Source: Candidatus Uhrbacteria bacterium
GTDB taxonomy: Bacteria > Patescibacteriota > Patescibacteriia > UBA9934 > UBA11717
DNA length: 8,384 bases
Direction: 5' to 3'
Assembly (NCBI GenBank): GCA_003509895.1
Contig: DOMJ01000051.1
Location: forward strand, 1 to 8,384
The position numbers and the translations under genes are program-made. This document shows, piece by piece, positions 1 to 7,172 of the stretch (within the stretch, counting starts at the first letter, position 1; the number at the start of each line of letters is the position of its first letter). The notes beneath the pieces are model-generated. The model was not told where the DNA came from, did no database searches, and saw only the letters and a program-made list of their open reading frames with translations.

Positions 1-1
1 G

Positions 2-859
2 CGTCCACACATCTTGTTTAACGTGGGTCGTATTGGTGGATTCTTTATTCTCGGTTCGCTTGTTGGTCTCTTTGGATCTGTACTTCAACTAAGCAGCACA
101 CTCAATGCCGTTTTCTTGATCGTGGTCGCCATCCTGATGATTGTGATCGGAATTAATCTCATGGAAATTTTTCCATCGTCGATTGTGGGGATGCCAAAAT
201 GGCTTTCGCACAAGATCCATGATTTGGCTGAGTCAAAGGATCCAAAAGCACCCGTGCTGCTTGGAGCGGCAACGTTTTTTCTTCCTTGTGGGTTTACGCA
301 GTCTATGCAGCTTTTAGCGCTTTCCCTGCAGGATCCACTCATGTCCGGTGTGGTGATGGCGTTGTTTGCTCTGGGCACCGCGCCCGTGTTACTTGGCATC
401 GGTAGTCTGACGGCATACGCCAAAGGTGCAACACTGAAGAAGGCGGTACAAGTGGCCGGTCTGGTGGTGTTGGTGCTCGGAATGAGTAACGTAACAAATG
501 GACTTACGCTCCTTGGCATAAACACGGATCAGTATCTTTCTATTGGACTTGTTAAGACAGAGCAAACGGCAGTGCAAAATGGTACGCGGCAGCAGATTAC
601 AATGAACGTCACGTCTTACGGATCTTATGAACCAAACGTACTTACCGTACAACAGGGGATTCCTGTAGATTGGACGATTGTGGGAGCGGACTTCTTGGGA
701 TGCGCCGACACGTTGGTGTTACCGGCGTTTAGAGTGAACACGCGCATTAAAACAGGTCAAAACCTGGTACAATTGATTCCATCAAAGGCAGGCACGTTTA
801 CTTTTAGCTGTTCTATGGGCATGATCCGTGGAACGATGATTGTAACTCCATCTGCATAA
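2..859 (+). CDS. TauE/SafE-family membrane protein with C-terminal cupredoxin domain (5'-partial)
   Basis: The frame is open to the window edge and reads RPHILFNVGRIGGFF; the H-x-x-FN-x-GR pattern is an internal motif of the heavy-metal-associated TauE/SafE (DsbD/UreH-like) family, so the true start lies upstream. The TTG at 14 is not a credible start. About five hydrophobic helices follow, and PCGFTQSMQ (codons near 290-315) is the conserved Cys/Gln motif of the second half. From about nt 590 the protein becomes soluble and beta-rich, ending in FSCSMGMIRG, which resembles the metal-site loop of cupredoxins; a second Cys is encoded at 701-703. The usual histidine ligands are not obvious. The stop is 3 nt before copA, so the two are probably co-transcribed. 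Inferred role: copper transfer or binding at the membrane. The domain calls are firmer than the transport substrate. Confidence 0.85.
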   Translation, partial: RPHILFNVGRIGGFFILGSLVGLFGSVLQLSSTLNAVFLIVVAILMIVIGINLMEIFPSSIVGMPKWLSHKIHDLAESKDPKAPVLLGAATFFLPCGFTQSMQLLALSLQDPLMSGVVMALFALGTAPVLLGIGSLTAYAKGATLKKAVQVAGLVVLVLGMSNVTNGLTLLGINTDQYLSIGLVKTEQTAVQNGTRQQITMNVTSYGSYEPNVLTVQQGIPVDWTIVGADFLGCADTLVLPAFRVNTRIKTGQNLVQLIPSKAGTFTFSCSMGMIRGTMIVTPSA

Positions 860-862
860 CCT

Positions 863-2995
863 ATGACCAAACACACATTAAAGATTCAGGGAATGCATTG
901 TGCGTCCTGCGCGGTGAATATTGAAAAAGCGTTCAAGGCGCTGCCGGAGGTAGAAAATGCAAACGTGAACTATGCAACAGAGGAGGCAACGGTGGAATCT
1001 GATTTGGATCGTGCGGCGTTGGAGGCCGTGGTCAAGTCAGAGGGCTACACGGTAAAAATGGAGGCGAAGGATGGGCATGAGCATGGTCATGAGGCAAACG
1101 GATCCAAGCAGAAAGCGATGATTGCGGTGTTGCTTGCGTTGCCCGTGTTTATATTGGCAATGTTTAAGATTTCGTTGCCAGGAGTATTGTTTGGGATCTC
1201 GTCGAGTTTGATGGTACAGGCAGCGCTTACCATGGTAGTTGTTTTTTGGCCGGGGCTCGGGTTCCATGTAACCGCGTGGAATCAACTCAAAAAAGGGCGA
1301 GCCAACATGGACACCCTTATTTCTATGGGAACCTTGGTGGCGACGATCTTTAGCTCGTGGTCAATAACACAGGGAGGGAAGGCCTACTTTGAGACGGCTG
1401 CAGTGATTACGGCGCTTATTCTAATGGGGCGATATTTTGAGGCGCTCAGTAAGGGTCGTGCAAGTGAAGCGATTCGAAAACTCTTGGAGCTTGGCGTAAA
1501 ACAAGCGCACTTGGTTTTGGAAGATGGATCTTTGCGAGAGGTAGGTGTGGAATCGTTAGTGATCGGAGATGTGGTGCTTGTGCGTCCCGGCGAAAAAATT
1601 CCGCTAGACGGTGAGATTCAAGAAGGATCGTCCACAGTGGATGAGTCTATGTTAACAGGTGAGAGCGTGCCCGTTCAAAAAACGGTGGGTGCGAATGTGT
1701 ACGGAGCCACGGTGAATCAAAAAGGACCGCTGCACGTAAAAATGACCAAGTTGGCAGGGCAGTCTGTGTTGGCACAGATTGTACAATTGGTTAAAGAGGC
1801 ACAAGCGCAAAAAGCTCCGATGCAAAAATTGGCCGATCAAATTTCCGGCGTGTTTGTGCCTATTGTGATTGGCATTGCGCTTGTGACGTTTGTTGTGTGG
1901 TACTTGATCAGCGGTGATCTGCAAACAGCGTTGATTCCGGCGGTTGCGGTTCTGGTGATCGCCTGTCCGTGTGCGCTTGGGTTAGCGACGCCGACGGCGA
2001 TTTTGGTAGGGACGGGTCGCGCAGCAAAGAGCGGCATTTTTATTAAGTCTGGCGAGGCGTTGGAGCGAGGAAAGGTGGTAGACATTGTCATGTTAGATAA
2101 AACAGGAACGATTACCATGGGCAAGCCGGCGGTCACAGATGTGGTGGTCTATGAGGGATCGGAAGCGGCGTTGATTGTTTTGGCGGCAGGCGTGGAGAAG
2201 CTATCCGAGCATCCACTTGCGGATGCCATTGTTCGCCATACAGGGACGGCTACGTTGCCAGTGGTCAAAAATGTGCAATCGGAAACGGGAAAAGGCATCC
2301 AAGGAGAGGTAGACGGCGCGCGTGTGCGTGTTGGTCGTGCAGACTATGTGATTACGGCGGGTTTGGATCAAAAGGCGGCAGACGCAGCGATGGCGTTGCA
2401 GAAGCAGGCAAAAACGGTGGTGTTTGTTTCAAAAGGGGATGTGCTATTGGGCATGATTGCTATTGCAGATCCGCTCAAACCCGGTGCCAAGAAAGCGATG
2501 AAACAATTACAGGCAATGGGAGCACAAACCGTGATGCTTACAGGAGATAACACACAGACCGCACGAGCCATTGCCAATGCGGTTGGGATTGATGAGGTTC
2601 ACGCGGAGGTGATGCCGGAGGACAAGCTGCGCTTGGTAAAAGAGGCGCAAGCTAAGGGCAAGCGTGTGGCGTTTGTGGGAGATGGGATCAACGACGCGCC
2701 TGCGCTCATACAAGCAGACTTGGGGATCGCGATGGGAACGGGTACAGATATTGCGATTGAATCCGGTCAAATTGTGCTTGTTGGAGGCGAGCCGACCAAG
2801 ATTCCGGAGGCCATTCATATCTCCCGCAAAACATTTAGCGCCATTAAGCAAAATCTTTTCTGGGCGTTCTTGTATAATGTGTTGGGGATTCCGCTAGCCG
2901 CGTTGGGGCTTTTAAATCCCATGATTGCCGCAGCCGCCATGGCGTTTTCCTCTATTTCGGTACTGCTCAACTCACTTCGATTAAAACGTTTGTAA
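863..2995 (+). CDS. copA: Cu(I)-exporting P1B-type ATPase CopA
   Basis: An inner-membrane pump that uses ATP to export monovalent copper. All class motifs are visible in the 710 residues: one N-terminal HMA domain with GMHCASC (10-16), the actuator TGES (265-268), the membrane metal site CPC (368-370), the phosphorylated Asp of DKTGT (D412), the P1B-specific HP (450-451), TGDN (560-563) and GDGINDAP (606-613). Y671-N672 in the seventh helix and M693..S696-S697 in the eighth are the residues that mark Cu(I)-type (P1B-1) pumps, which argues against Zn/Cd/Pb. A short His-rich linker (HEHGHEANG, from about residue 72) sits between the HMA domain and the first helix. The ATG at 863 begins 3 nt after the upstream stop and no clear Shine-Dalgarno is seen, so translation is probably coupled. 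Length is normal for a one-HMA CopA. Confidence 0.97.
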   Translation: MTKHTLKIQGMHCASCAVNIEKAFKALPEVENANVNYATEEATVESDLDRAALEAVVKSEGYTVKMEAKDGHEHGHEANGSKQKAMIAVLLALPVFILAMFKISLPGVLFGISSSLMVQAALTMVVVFWPGLGFHVTAWNQLKKGRANMDTLISMGTLVATIFSSWSITQGGKAYFETAAVITALILMGRYFEALSKGRASEAIRKLLELGVKQAHLVLEDGSLREVGVESLVIGDVVLVRPGEKIPLDGEIQEGSSTVDESMLTGESVPVQKTVGANVYGATVNQKGPLHVKMTKLAGQSVLAQIVQLVKEAQAQKAPMQKLADQISGVFVPIVIGIALVTFVVWYLISGDLQTALIPAVAVLVIACPCALGLATPTAILVGTGRAAKSGIFIKSGEALERGKVVDIVMLDKTGTITMGKPAVTDVVVYEGSEAALIVLAAGVEKLSEHPLADAIVRHTGTATLPVVKNVQSETGKGIQGEVDGARVRVGRADYVITAGLDQKAADAAMALQKQAKTVVFVSKGDVLLGMIAIADPLKPGAKKAMKQLQAMGAQTVMLTGDNTQTARAIANAVGIDEVHAEVMPEDKLRLVKEAQAKGKRVAFVGDGINDAPALIQADLGIAMGTGTDIAIESGQIVLVGGEPTKIPEAIHISRKTFSAIKQNLFWAFLYNVLGIPLAALGLLNPMIAAAAMAFSSISVLLNSLRLKRL

Positions 2996-2996
2996 T

Positions 2997-3128
2997 ATGT
3001 TGTCTAAAAAGCCCGGTGCCTTCGGATCTGCGTGGAAGTTTTTGGATGGAGTTCCGTCAAAAACAAGCTACGCATTTGGATTTGTGTGCGGCGTGGGCGC
3101 AACATTGCTTGTGATGATTGCGTTCTAG
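2997..3128 (+). CDS. 43-aa single-pass membrane protein in the copper operon
   Basis: The ATG lies one nt after the copA stop, and 43 codons run to TAG. The peptide has a basic N-terminus (MLSKKPGAFG), a short amphipathic middle with three aromatics, and one hydrophobic segment from about residue 25 to the end (SYAFGFVCGVGATLLVMIAF). Only 24 nt separate its stop from a strong terminator, so it is the last gene of the operon. I do not recognise a family. Tight spacing, a clean frame and a Lys-plus-helix layout argue that it is real; a small accessory subunit of the copper pump or exporter is an inference. Its lone Cys lies inside the helix and could be a metal ligand, which is speculative. Short length keeps confidence moderate. 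Confidence 0.6.
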   Translation: MLSKKPGAFGSAWKFLDGVPSKTSYAFGFVCGVGATLLVMIAF

Positions 3129-3152
3129 GGATCGTATTGAGTATTCTATGAT

Positions 3153-3176
3153 CAAAAGAGCCGCGAGGCTCTTTTG
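3153..3176 (+). terminator. Intrinsic terminator of the copper operon
   Basis: A perfect 10-bp stem (caaaagagcc / ggctcttttg) closes on a GCGA loop, a GNRA tetraloop. The U-rich part is within the 3' arm (CTTTT), and a T7 run follows at about 3191. It lies 24 nt after the small gene and before the next gene, so it most likely ends the operon. The A/T-rich arms would also let it work in reverse. Confidence 0.85.
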
Positions 3177-3226
3177 GGTTGTGGGTGTCCTTTTTTTGTA
3201 AATCAAAAACGTTGTTGTGGCGAGTG

Positions 3227-3235
3227 TGATAAAAT
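3227..3235 (+). promoter_or_regulatory. Possible extended -10 promoter for the ABC gene
   Basis: TGATAAAAT fits the extended -10 form TGn-TAnnnT and lies about 90 nt before the ABC start. No good -35 is present at 16-18 nt spacing (TTGTTG at 3212 is only 12 nt away). It lies in the 148-nt gap after the copper operon terminator, the only place a separate promoter could be. Confidence 0.35.
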
Positions 3236-3324
3236 AATGTTATTCATGTTGAAAAGAAGACCTGATGCGAAAGGAATCTGTACAAGAGGATAGATAAAAA
3301 GCGATTAGGTTTTGATGAACGCCT

Positions 3325-5109
3325 ATGAAGAAAAAAACACAGAGTCTGTTCCGTGGATTTAAAAAATACGGGATGGTATACAAACATTTGTGGCAGACGT
3401 ATGGTCAGTCGCGCAATGTACGGATTTCCTACATTCTGCAGATTATGGGGAGGGCGTGCAAACTCATTTTTTTGCCGATTGCTTTAAGTTTGATCATTTC
3501 TCGGTTGTCCACGCAAGATTTTGATGGTGCCTACAAGGCGGTTTTTCTGTTTGTGGCGTTTTCTTTAACATTGGGCATTTTAAACCCACTCATTAAGTAC
3601 GTTGGGATGCTGGGGGAAAATAAGCTGTATCGAGATTTAACGTCAAACTACTTTTCTCGTCTTATTGCTGTCGATTTGGAGTATTTCCATTCCAATATGG
3701 CTGGCTACCTTACGGCAGCAACACGTCATTATGGCGATGGTTGCCTGCAGTTATTGAGGGCAATCCGGGATAGATATGTGAATACAATTTTAAGTATTCT
3801 CTTTCCACTTTTTGTGATTATTTGGGTGGATCGTCCATTGGGATTTGTTGCATTTGTGTTAAGTGCCGTGCAGGCGACGTATATTATCTGGGCGTCGAAT
3901 GCGATCGCTCCCTTTAGAGAACGTTCGAGAGAACTGTATAAGCGGCATTCTGGGAAAATGGCGGATGCGATTTCCAATGTTCTCGCGGTACGTGCCTCTG
4001 CGACAGAGCATGTTTATGTGGAGAAGATGAAATTCGATGCTTATGAAGAGATGCTTGTTTTTACTAAGAGATACAGTATCCAAGTAAGGCTCATCGCCAT
4101 CCGTGAGTTTATTACCGTGTTCTTTTTTATGGGATTGCTGTGGCTTGTTGTGCAGAGGATGCATGGCGGTTTTATAGACATGACAGGCGCTGTGTTGGTC
4201 GTGACTTATGCGGGAACCATCCTCACAGGTATTTATGGCCTTTCCGATAATCTGGATGAGCACGACGACATGGTAGACAGGATCGTGCCAGCATTTGAAA
4301 TATTGCATAGAAAAAATAGTATTCAGGACCCAGGGTCACCAAAAACTTTTAAAGACGTTCGTGGTGAAATCCAGATAAATAACGTCACGTTCACCTACCA
4401 CAAACGTCGAAGTAATTTAAATGTGTTGAATAAGTTTTCATTGCATATCCCGGCAGGCCAGAAGGTTGGCGTGGTTGGTTTGAGCGGTGCCGGAAAGAGT
4501 ACACTCGCAAAGCTCCTTTTGCGGTTTCAGGATGTAGATCAGGGGAGTATCCTCGTGGACGGTGTGGATATTCGAGATATTACGCAGGCGGATCTTCGGA
4601 GAAACATGGCCTATGTACCGCAAGAGCCGATCTTGTTCCATACTACAATTAAAGAAAATGTTTTACTGGCAAAACCAGACGCGACACAGAGTGAGCTTGT
4701 CCATGCGCTTAAGGCGGCGCACGCGTGGCAGTTTGTGGAACAACTACCAAAGGGCGTCAATAGTATTGTTGGGGAGCGTGGGGTAAAGCTTAGTGGAGGT
4801 CAAAAGCAACGCATTGCCATTGCCAGAACCGTGCTCCAGAATGCTCCGATGATTATTTTGGACGAGGCCACGAGCGCGCTTGATAGCGAAAGTGAACAGA
4901 TTATCCAAGATTCGTTTGCGGAAATTTTAAGGGGCAAGACGGCTCTTGTTATTGCGCATAGGCTGAGCACGCTCGCGGAGATGGACAGGATTATTGTGAT
5001 TGAAAATGGGAAGTTGGTAGATGATGGGACGCATACGTCTTTATTGAAAAAGGGTGGGGTGTACGCCGCGATGTGGAAACGTCAACAAAGGCACCAAGAG
5101 GACGTGTAA
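3325..5109 (+). CDS. ABC exporter half-transporter (fused membrane and ATPase domains)
   Basis: A 594-aa half-transporter, expected to act as a dimer exporting a lipid, peptide or drug-like substrate. Residues 1-330 form the type-I exporter membrane domain with about six helices and the family stretch EYFHSNMAGYL (119-129). The ATPase domain holds an A-loop Tyr (Y358), Walker A GLSGAGKST (385-393), Q-loop Gln (Q433), signature LSGGQKQ (489-495), Walker B with D513-E514, the D-loop SALD, and switch His H545. Every catalytic residue is present, so it should be active. ATG 3325 is the first start after an in-frame stop at 3316-3318. It lacks a well-spaced Shine-Dalgarno: the AGG at 3307-3309 is 15 nt away. 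Substrate is unknown; similarity to MsbA/Atm1-type exporters is general only. It stands alone and converges with the greA-ribE unit. Confidence 0.95.
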   Translation: MKKKTQSLFRGFKKYGMVYKHLWQTYGQSRNVRISYILQIMGRACKLIFLPIALSLIISRLSTQDFDGAYKAVFLFVAFSLTLGILNPLIKYVGMLGENKLYRDLTSNYFSRLIAVDLEYFHSNMAGYLTAATRHYGDGCLQLLRAIRDRYVNTILSILFPLFVIIWVDRPLGFVAFVLSAVQATYIIWASNAIAPFRERSRELYKRHSGKMADAISNVLAVRASATEHVYVEKMKFDAYEEMLVFTKRYSIQVRLIAIREFITVFFFMGLLWLVVQRMHGGFIDMTGAVLVVTYAGTILTGIYGLSDNLDEHDDMVDRIVPAFEILHRKNSIQDPGSPKTFKDVRGEIQINNVTFTYHKRRSNLNVLNKFSLHIPAGQKVGVVGLSGAGKSTLAKLLLRFQDVDQGSILVDGVDIRDITQADLRRNMAYVPQEPILFHTTIKENVLLAKPDATQSELVHALKAAHAWQFVEQLPKGVNSIVGERGVKLSGGQKQRIAIARTVLQNAPMIILDEATSALDSESEQIIQDSFAEILRGKTALVIAHRLSTLAEMDRIIVIENGKLVDDGTHTSLLKKGGVYAAMWKRQQRHQEDV

Positions 5110-5228
5110 GGTAAAAAAACAAAGCACCCCGCCGATTGTCAAGATGTAGTGGGGTAAAAGCAAATAACATGTAAAGAAAAAGTCGCCCAGCCATCAGCTA
5201 TAACGGGCTTGATTGGTATGGCGGCTCA
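5110..5228. terminator. Convergent intergenic gap with weak terminator-like hairpins
   Basis: This 119-nt gap separates the converging ABC and greA genes. A 7-bp stem with one G-U pair (5126-5132 with 5149-5155, 16-nt loop) lies beside an A7 tract at 5113-5119, which would be a T7 tract for minus-strand transcripts. A second short pairing (gccc 5185-5188 with gggc 5205-5208) is followed on the minus strand by a T-rich run (5184-5172). Either could end the minus-strand operon. No strong plus-strand terminator for the ABC gene is seen. Confidence 0.35.
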
Positions 5229-5714
5229 TTATTTTATAATCGTCCACGTTGTTGTTCCAACCGTTACGGTGTCGCCGGGATGTTTATCTAAAAGAGACGA
5301 GCCGAGCGGGGACGCGTGAGAAATCCACCCCCGTTCCAAATCAACTTCCTGTGATCCAACAATTCTAAACGTTTTTTCTCCATGCGTATTTTGTACGGTG
5401 ACTGTTGACCCAATTCCAATACTTCCATCGATTGGTCCGTCGCTGATCACGACCGCCTGAGAAATCCGTTCCTGCAACCTGAGCATGCGAGAATTCATGC
5501 CACGTAGACGCCGTTTTGCATCTTGGTACCCAGCGTTCTCAGAAAAGTCACCTTCCTCCGCCGTTCGTTGCATCTCTTCCTTGGCCTCAGGATGCTCGCG
5601 CTGCAAACGCGCAAGTTCCGCTTTGAGACGCTCTAACGTACCGGCCGTCATATGATGATCCACGACCTGGTTCTCGAGCCGCTCTTGCTCTGCTTTTCTC
5701 ATCGGGATCCTCAT
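5229..5714 (-). CDS. greA: GreA/GreB-family transcription elongation factor
   Basis: This factor rescues backtracked RNA polymerase by stimulating transcript cleavage from the secondary channel. The N-terminal coiled-coil hairpin carries the tip motif GDFSENAGY; counted from the inner Met, its acidic pair is D52 and E55, equivalent to GDLKENAEY of the family. The C-terminal FKBP-like domain shows RIVGSQEVD, ISHASPLGSSLL and GDTVTV. The outer ATG (5714) overlaps the riboflavin synthase stop as ATGA. A second ATG at 5702 has AGGA five nt upstream and gives 157 aa, close to the usual 158, so it may be the real start; the longer reading adds four residues (MRIP). The tip lies about 11 residues further in than in E. 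coli GreA because of an extended N-terminus. GreA versus GreB cannot be settled, although the size fits GreA. Confidence 0.92.
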   Translation of the reverse strand: MRIPMRKAEQERLENQVVDHHMTAGTLERLKAELARLQREHPEAKEEMQRTAEEGDFSENAGYQDAKRRLRGMNSRMLRLQERISQAVVISDGPIDGSIGIGSTVTVQNTHGEKTFRIVGSQEVDLERGWISHASPLGSSLLDKHPGDTVTVGTTTWTIIK

Positions 5715-6304
5715 ACAGGTTTTGCGTTAGTAAGTCGATTCAAGTACTTCATCATCATATCTACCTCTATATTGACCGCCGCCCCGACCGTCAGACGCCC
5801 GAGTGTCGTGACCTTCATAGTGTGATCAATAAGCGACACGTCAAAATCATGTTCGCGTTGATCGACAACCGTGAGACTCACGCCGTCGATGGCCACGGAT
5901 CCCTGCGATGCCAAGTAGCGCATCAGGTGCTCTGGCGGTTGAATCGTCATCACAACCGAGTCGCCCTCTTGCTGAATCTGTGTCACATGCGCCACACCAT
6001 CCACGTGTCCATACACAAAGTGCCCGCCCATTTCATCTCCAACACGCAGAGACGTCTCAATATTGAGTTGGTCGCCAACGTTTTTATTGGCAAGCGAGGT
6101 GAGCTTTACGGTTTGCGTCATGACGTCAAAAGAAAGCCGCGAGTTGGTTGTTTCTACCACCGTTAAACACACACCGCTGTTGGCGACGCTGGCGCCGATG
6201 TCTACCTCTGGCACAGGGTGTATCTCTACGCAAAGTCGAATATCATCGCCGTGACGATCCATGGAGGTAATTGTTCCAAGCTGCTTAATAATACCGGTAA
6301 ACAT
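5711..6304 (-). CDS. ribE: Riboflavin synthase, alpha subunit
   Basis: It converts two 6,7-dimethyl-8-ribityllumazine molecules into riboflavin and a pyrimidinedione. The protein opens with the canonical MFTGIIKQLG, which fixes the start at 6304; the frame runs further upstream but that extension lies inside the preceding gene. The 197 residues contain two lumazine-binding barrels: SGVCLTVV in the first, then GGHFVYGHVDGVA at the linker, and GSVAIDGVSLTVV in the second, followed by DHTMKVTTLGRL. Length is normal for the trimeric enzyme. It starts one nt after the riboflavin kinase stop, lacks a clear Shine-Dalgarno, and overlaps greA by ATGA, so translation appears coupled. No ribA, ribB, ribD or ribH lies in the window, so they must be elsewhere if the pathway is complete. 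Confidence 0.96.
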   Translation of the reverse strand: MFTGIIKQLGTITSMDRHGDDIRLCVEIHPVPEVDIGASVANSGVCLTVVETTNSRLSFDVMTQTVKLTSLANKNVGDQLNIETSLRVGDEMGGHFVYGHVDGVAHVTQIQQEGDSVVMTIQPPEHLMRYLASQGSVAIDGVSLTVVDQREHDFDVSLIDHTMKVTTLGRLTVGAAVNIEVDMMMKYLNRLTNAKPV

Positions 6305-6305
6305 A

Positions 6306-6653
6306 CTAGGGGTTGTGGAAAAAGCGGACATCGTGCATATCCTTGTGGATCTTTTTTTGCATTTGTTGTGTGCTTTCAAAGGGGTCTATGGGGCTGACGT
6401 GGGAGAGGAGGTCTACGGTCATTTCTGCACCGTACAAATTCATTTCTACGTCAAAGAGATGAACTTCGCACATCCAGGCTCCATGGCGCTTGCTTATGTA
6501 GGCGGCCGCGGGATAGGTGGAACCAAAAACCGTTGCGTGCGCCGCATACGTGCCCGGCTCCTTATTGTATGAGTCCAGATGGATATTGGCGGTTGGATAG
6601 CCAAAATCTCGCGCCTTTTGGTCTCCGCGTTGTATAATTCCTTTGATCTGCAT
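6306..6653 (-). CDS. Stand-alone riboflavin kinase (RibF C-terminal domain only)
   Basis: It phosphorylates riboflavin to FMN. The 115-aa reading from ATG 6653 begins MQIKGIIQRGDQKARDFGYP and continues TANI, matching the kinase motif G-x-V-x-x-G-x-x-x-GR-x-LGYPTANI, although the usual GR is here KA. Later elements GTYAAHATV, CEVHLFDVEMNLYG and the closing helix also fit. The N-terminal nucleotidyltransferase (FAD synthetase) half of bacterial RibF, normally about 180 residues, is absent. A longer in-frame reading to 6809 would run across the tRNA promoter and into the tRNA gene and has no family resemblance, so I use the inner Met. No Shine-Dalgarno precedes it. It is the first gene of the flavin unit and ends one nt before riboflavin synthase. 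Confidence 0.82.
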   Translation of the reverse strand: MQIKGIIQRGDQKARDFGYPTANIHLDSYNKEPGTYAAHATVFGSTYPAAAYISKRHGAWMCEVHLFDVEMNLYGAEMTVDLLSHVSPIDPFESTQQMQKKIHKDMHDVRFFHNP

Positions 6654-6754
6654 AGGTAAATGGTAGGTGAATTTGCGTATGAACGCAAGAAAATAGCTCT
6701 GTACTTTGCGTTTGTCGTAAGACAAAAGAGAGCCATGGTGAGTTCTAGGAAGCG
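6654..6754 (-). promoter_or_regulatory. Upstream region of the flavin operon with a weak promoter candidate
   Basis: Read on the minus strand, TTGCGT, a 17-nt spacer and TACCAT end about seven nt before the kinase ATG, which would give a nearly leaderless mRNA. The match is only 3/6 and 4/6. Two short hairpins lie here: ttgcgt/acgcaa at 6673-6688 and tttgtc/gacaaa at 6711-6726. No conserved FMN riboswitch sequence is seen. Confidence 0.25.
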
Positions 6755-6783
6755 TTGACAGGTCGATTTTCCTTGGGTATAAT
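6755..6783 (+). promoter_or_regulatory. Consensus housekeeping promoter of the tRNA pair
   Basis: A perfect TTGACA (6755-6760), a 17-nt spacer and a perfect TATAAT (6778-6783). Transcription should begin near 6790, about 15 nt before the first tRNA. Such an exact match is typical of strong stable-RNA promoters. Confidence 0.93.
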
Positions 6784-6804
6784 GCCACTGCTTGTTTGAA
6801 AGAC

Positions 6805-6880
6805 GCCACCTTAGCTCAGCTGGTAGAGCAACGGTTTTGTAAACCGTAGGTCATCGGTTCAAGTCCGATAGGTGGCTCCA
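6805..6880 (+). tRNA. tRNA-Thr (anticodon TGT)
   Basis: The cloverleaf folds fully: acceptor GCCACCT with AGGTGGC, D stem GCTC/GAGC, anticodon stem ACGGT/ACCGT around a seven-base loop with TGT at 6838-6840, variable AGGTC, and a T arm with TTCAAGT between ATCGG and CCGAT. The discriminator is T and CCA is encoded. TGT reads ACA and, by wobble, other Thr codons. Confidence 0.97.
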
Positions 6881-6886
6881 GTATTT

Positions 6887-6971
6887 GGGTCGGTACCGAA
6901 GCGGTCAACCGGGGCAGGCTGTAAACCTGCTGGCATTGCCTACGAAGGTTCGAATCCTTCCCGGCCCACCA
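6887..6971 (+). tRNA. tRNA-Tyr (anticodon GTA)
   Basis: Acceptor GGGTCGG pairs with CCGGCCC through one G-U, the anticodon stem is GCAGG/CCTGC with GTA at 6921-6923, and a long variable arm marks it as class II, as bacterial tRNA-Tyr is. The T loop is TTCGAAT and CCA is encoded. It lies six nt after tRNA-Thr, so both come from one transcript. Confidence 0.97.
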
Positions 6972-7006
6972 CGTAAAAACGATAGCTTCGGCTGTCGTTT
7001 TTACGT
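6971..7006 (+). terminator. Terminator of the tRNA operon (UUCG tetraloop)
   Basis: A 16-bp stem with one mismatch or wobble (acgtaaaaacgatagc with gctgtcgtttttacgt) closes on TTCG. The 5' arm starts at the last A of the tRNA-Tyr CCA, so processing must open this hairpin. The T5 run is inside the 3' arm. Confidence 0.88.
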
Positions 7007-7172
7007 AGCCACGTGATTAACGAACAGTAAAGAGTTAATTTTACGTGGCAGGTCAATTGCTGCTACCGTTCACGTGGCAAGCCAGCATTCAAACATTTTT
7101 AACGAGTAAGCGTGGCACGTTGGAATCGATCATTTATACCTTTCACACCCCTCCGTTTCACGTTGTTCAACA
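7007..7172. repeat. Gene-free stretch with four ACGTGGC-type short repeats
   Basis: I see no coding sequence here. The motif (C)ACGTGGC occurs inverted at 7008-7014 and directly at 7043-7049 and 7072-7078, with a shorter CGTGGC at 7111-7116. The first two are arms of an imperfect hairpin: gccacgt plus attaac (7008-7021) face gttaat (7034-7039) and acgtggc (7043-7049), with a small internal loop. The role is unknown; remains of an element or binding sites are possible. Confidence 0.45.

Noticed and set aside
6654..6754. FMN riboswitch ahead of the flavin operon
   Set aside because: The gap is about 100 nt and contains none of the conserved RFN-element segments.
6654..6809. N-terminal extension of riboflavin kinase
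   Set aside because: The in-frame extension crosses the tRNA promoter and enters tRNA-Thr, and its residues do not resemble the family.
6887..6971. tRNA-Tyr as attachment site of an integrated element
   Set aside because: No second copy of the tRNA 3' end is found downstream in the window, and no integrase is present; it could only be tested with more sequence.
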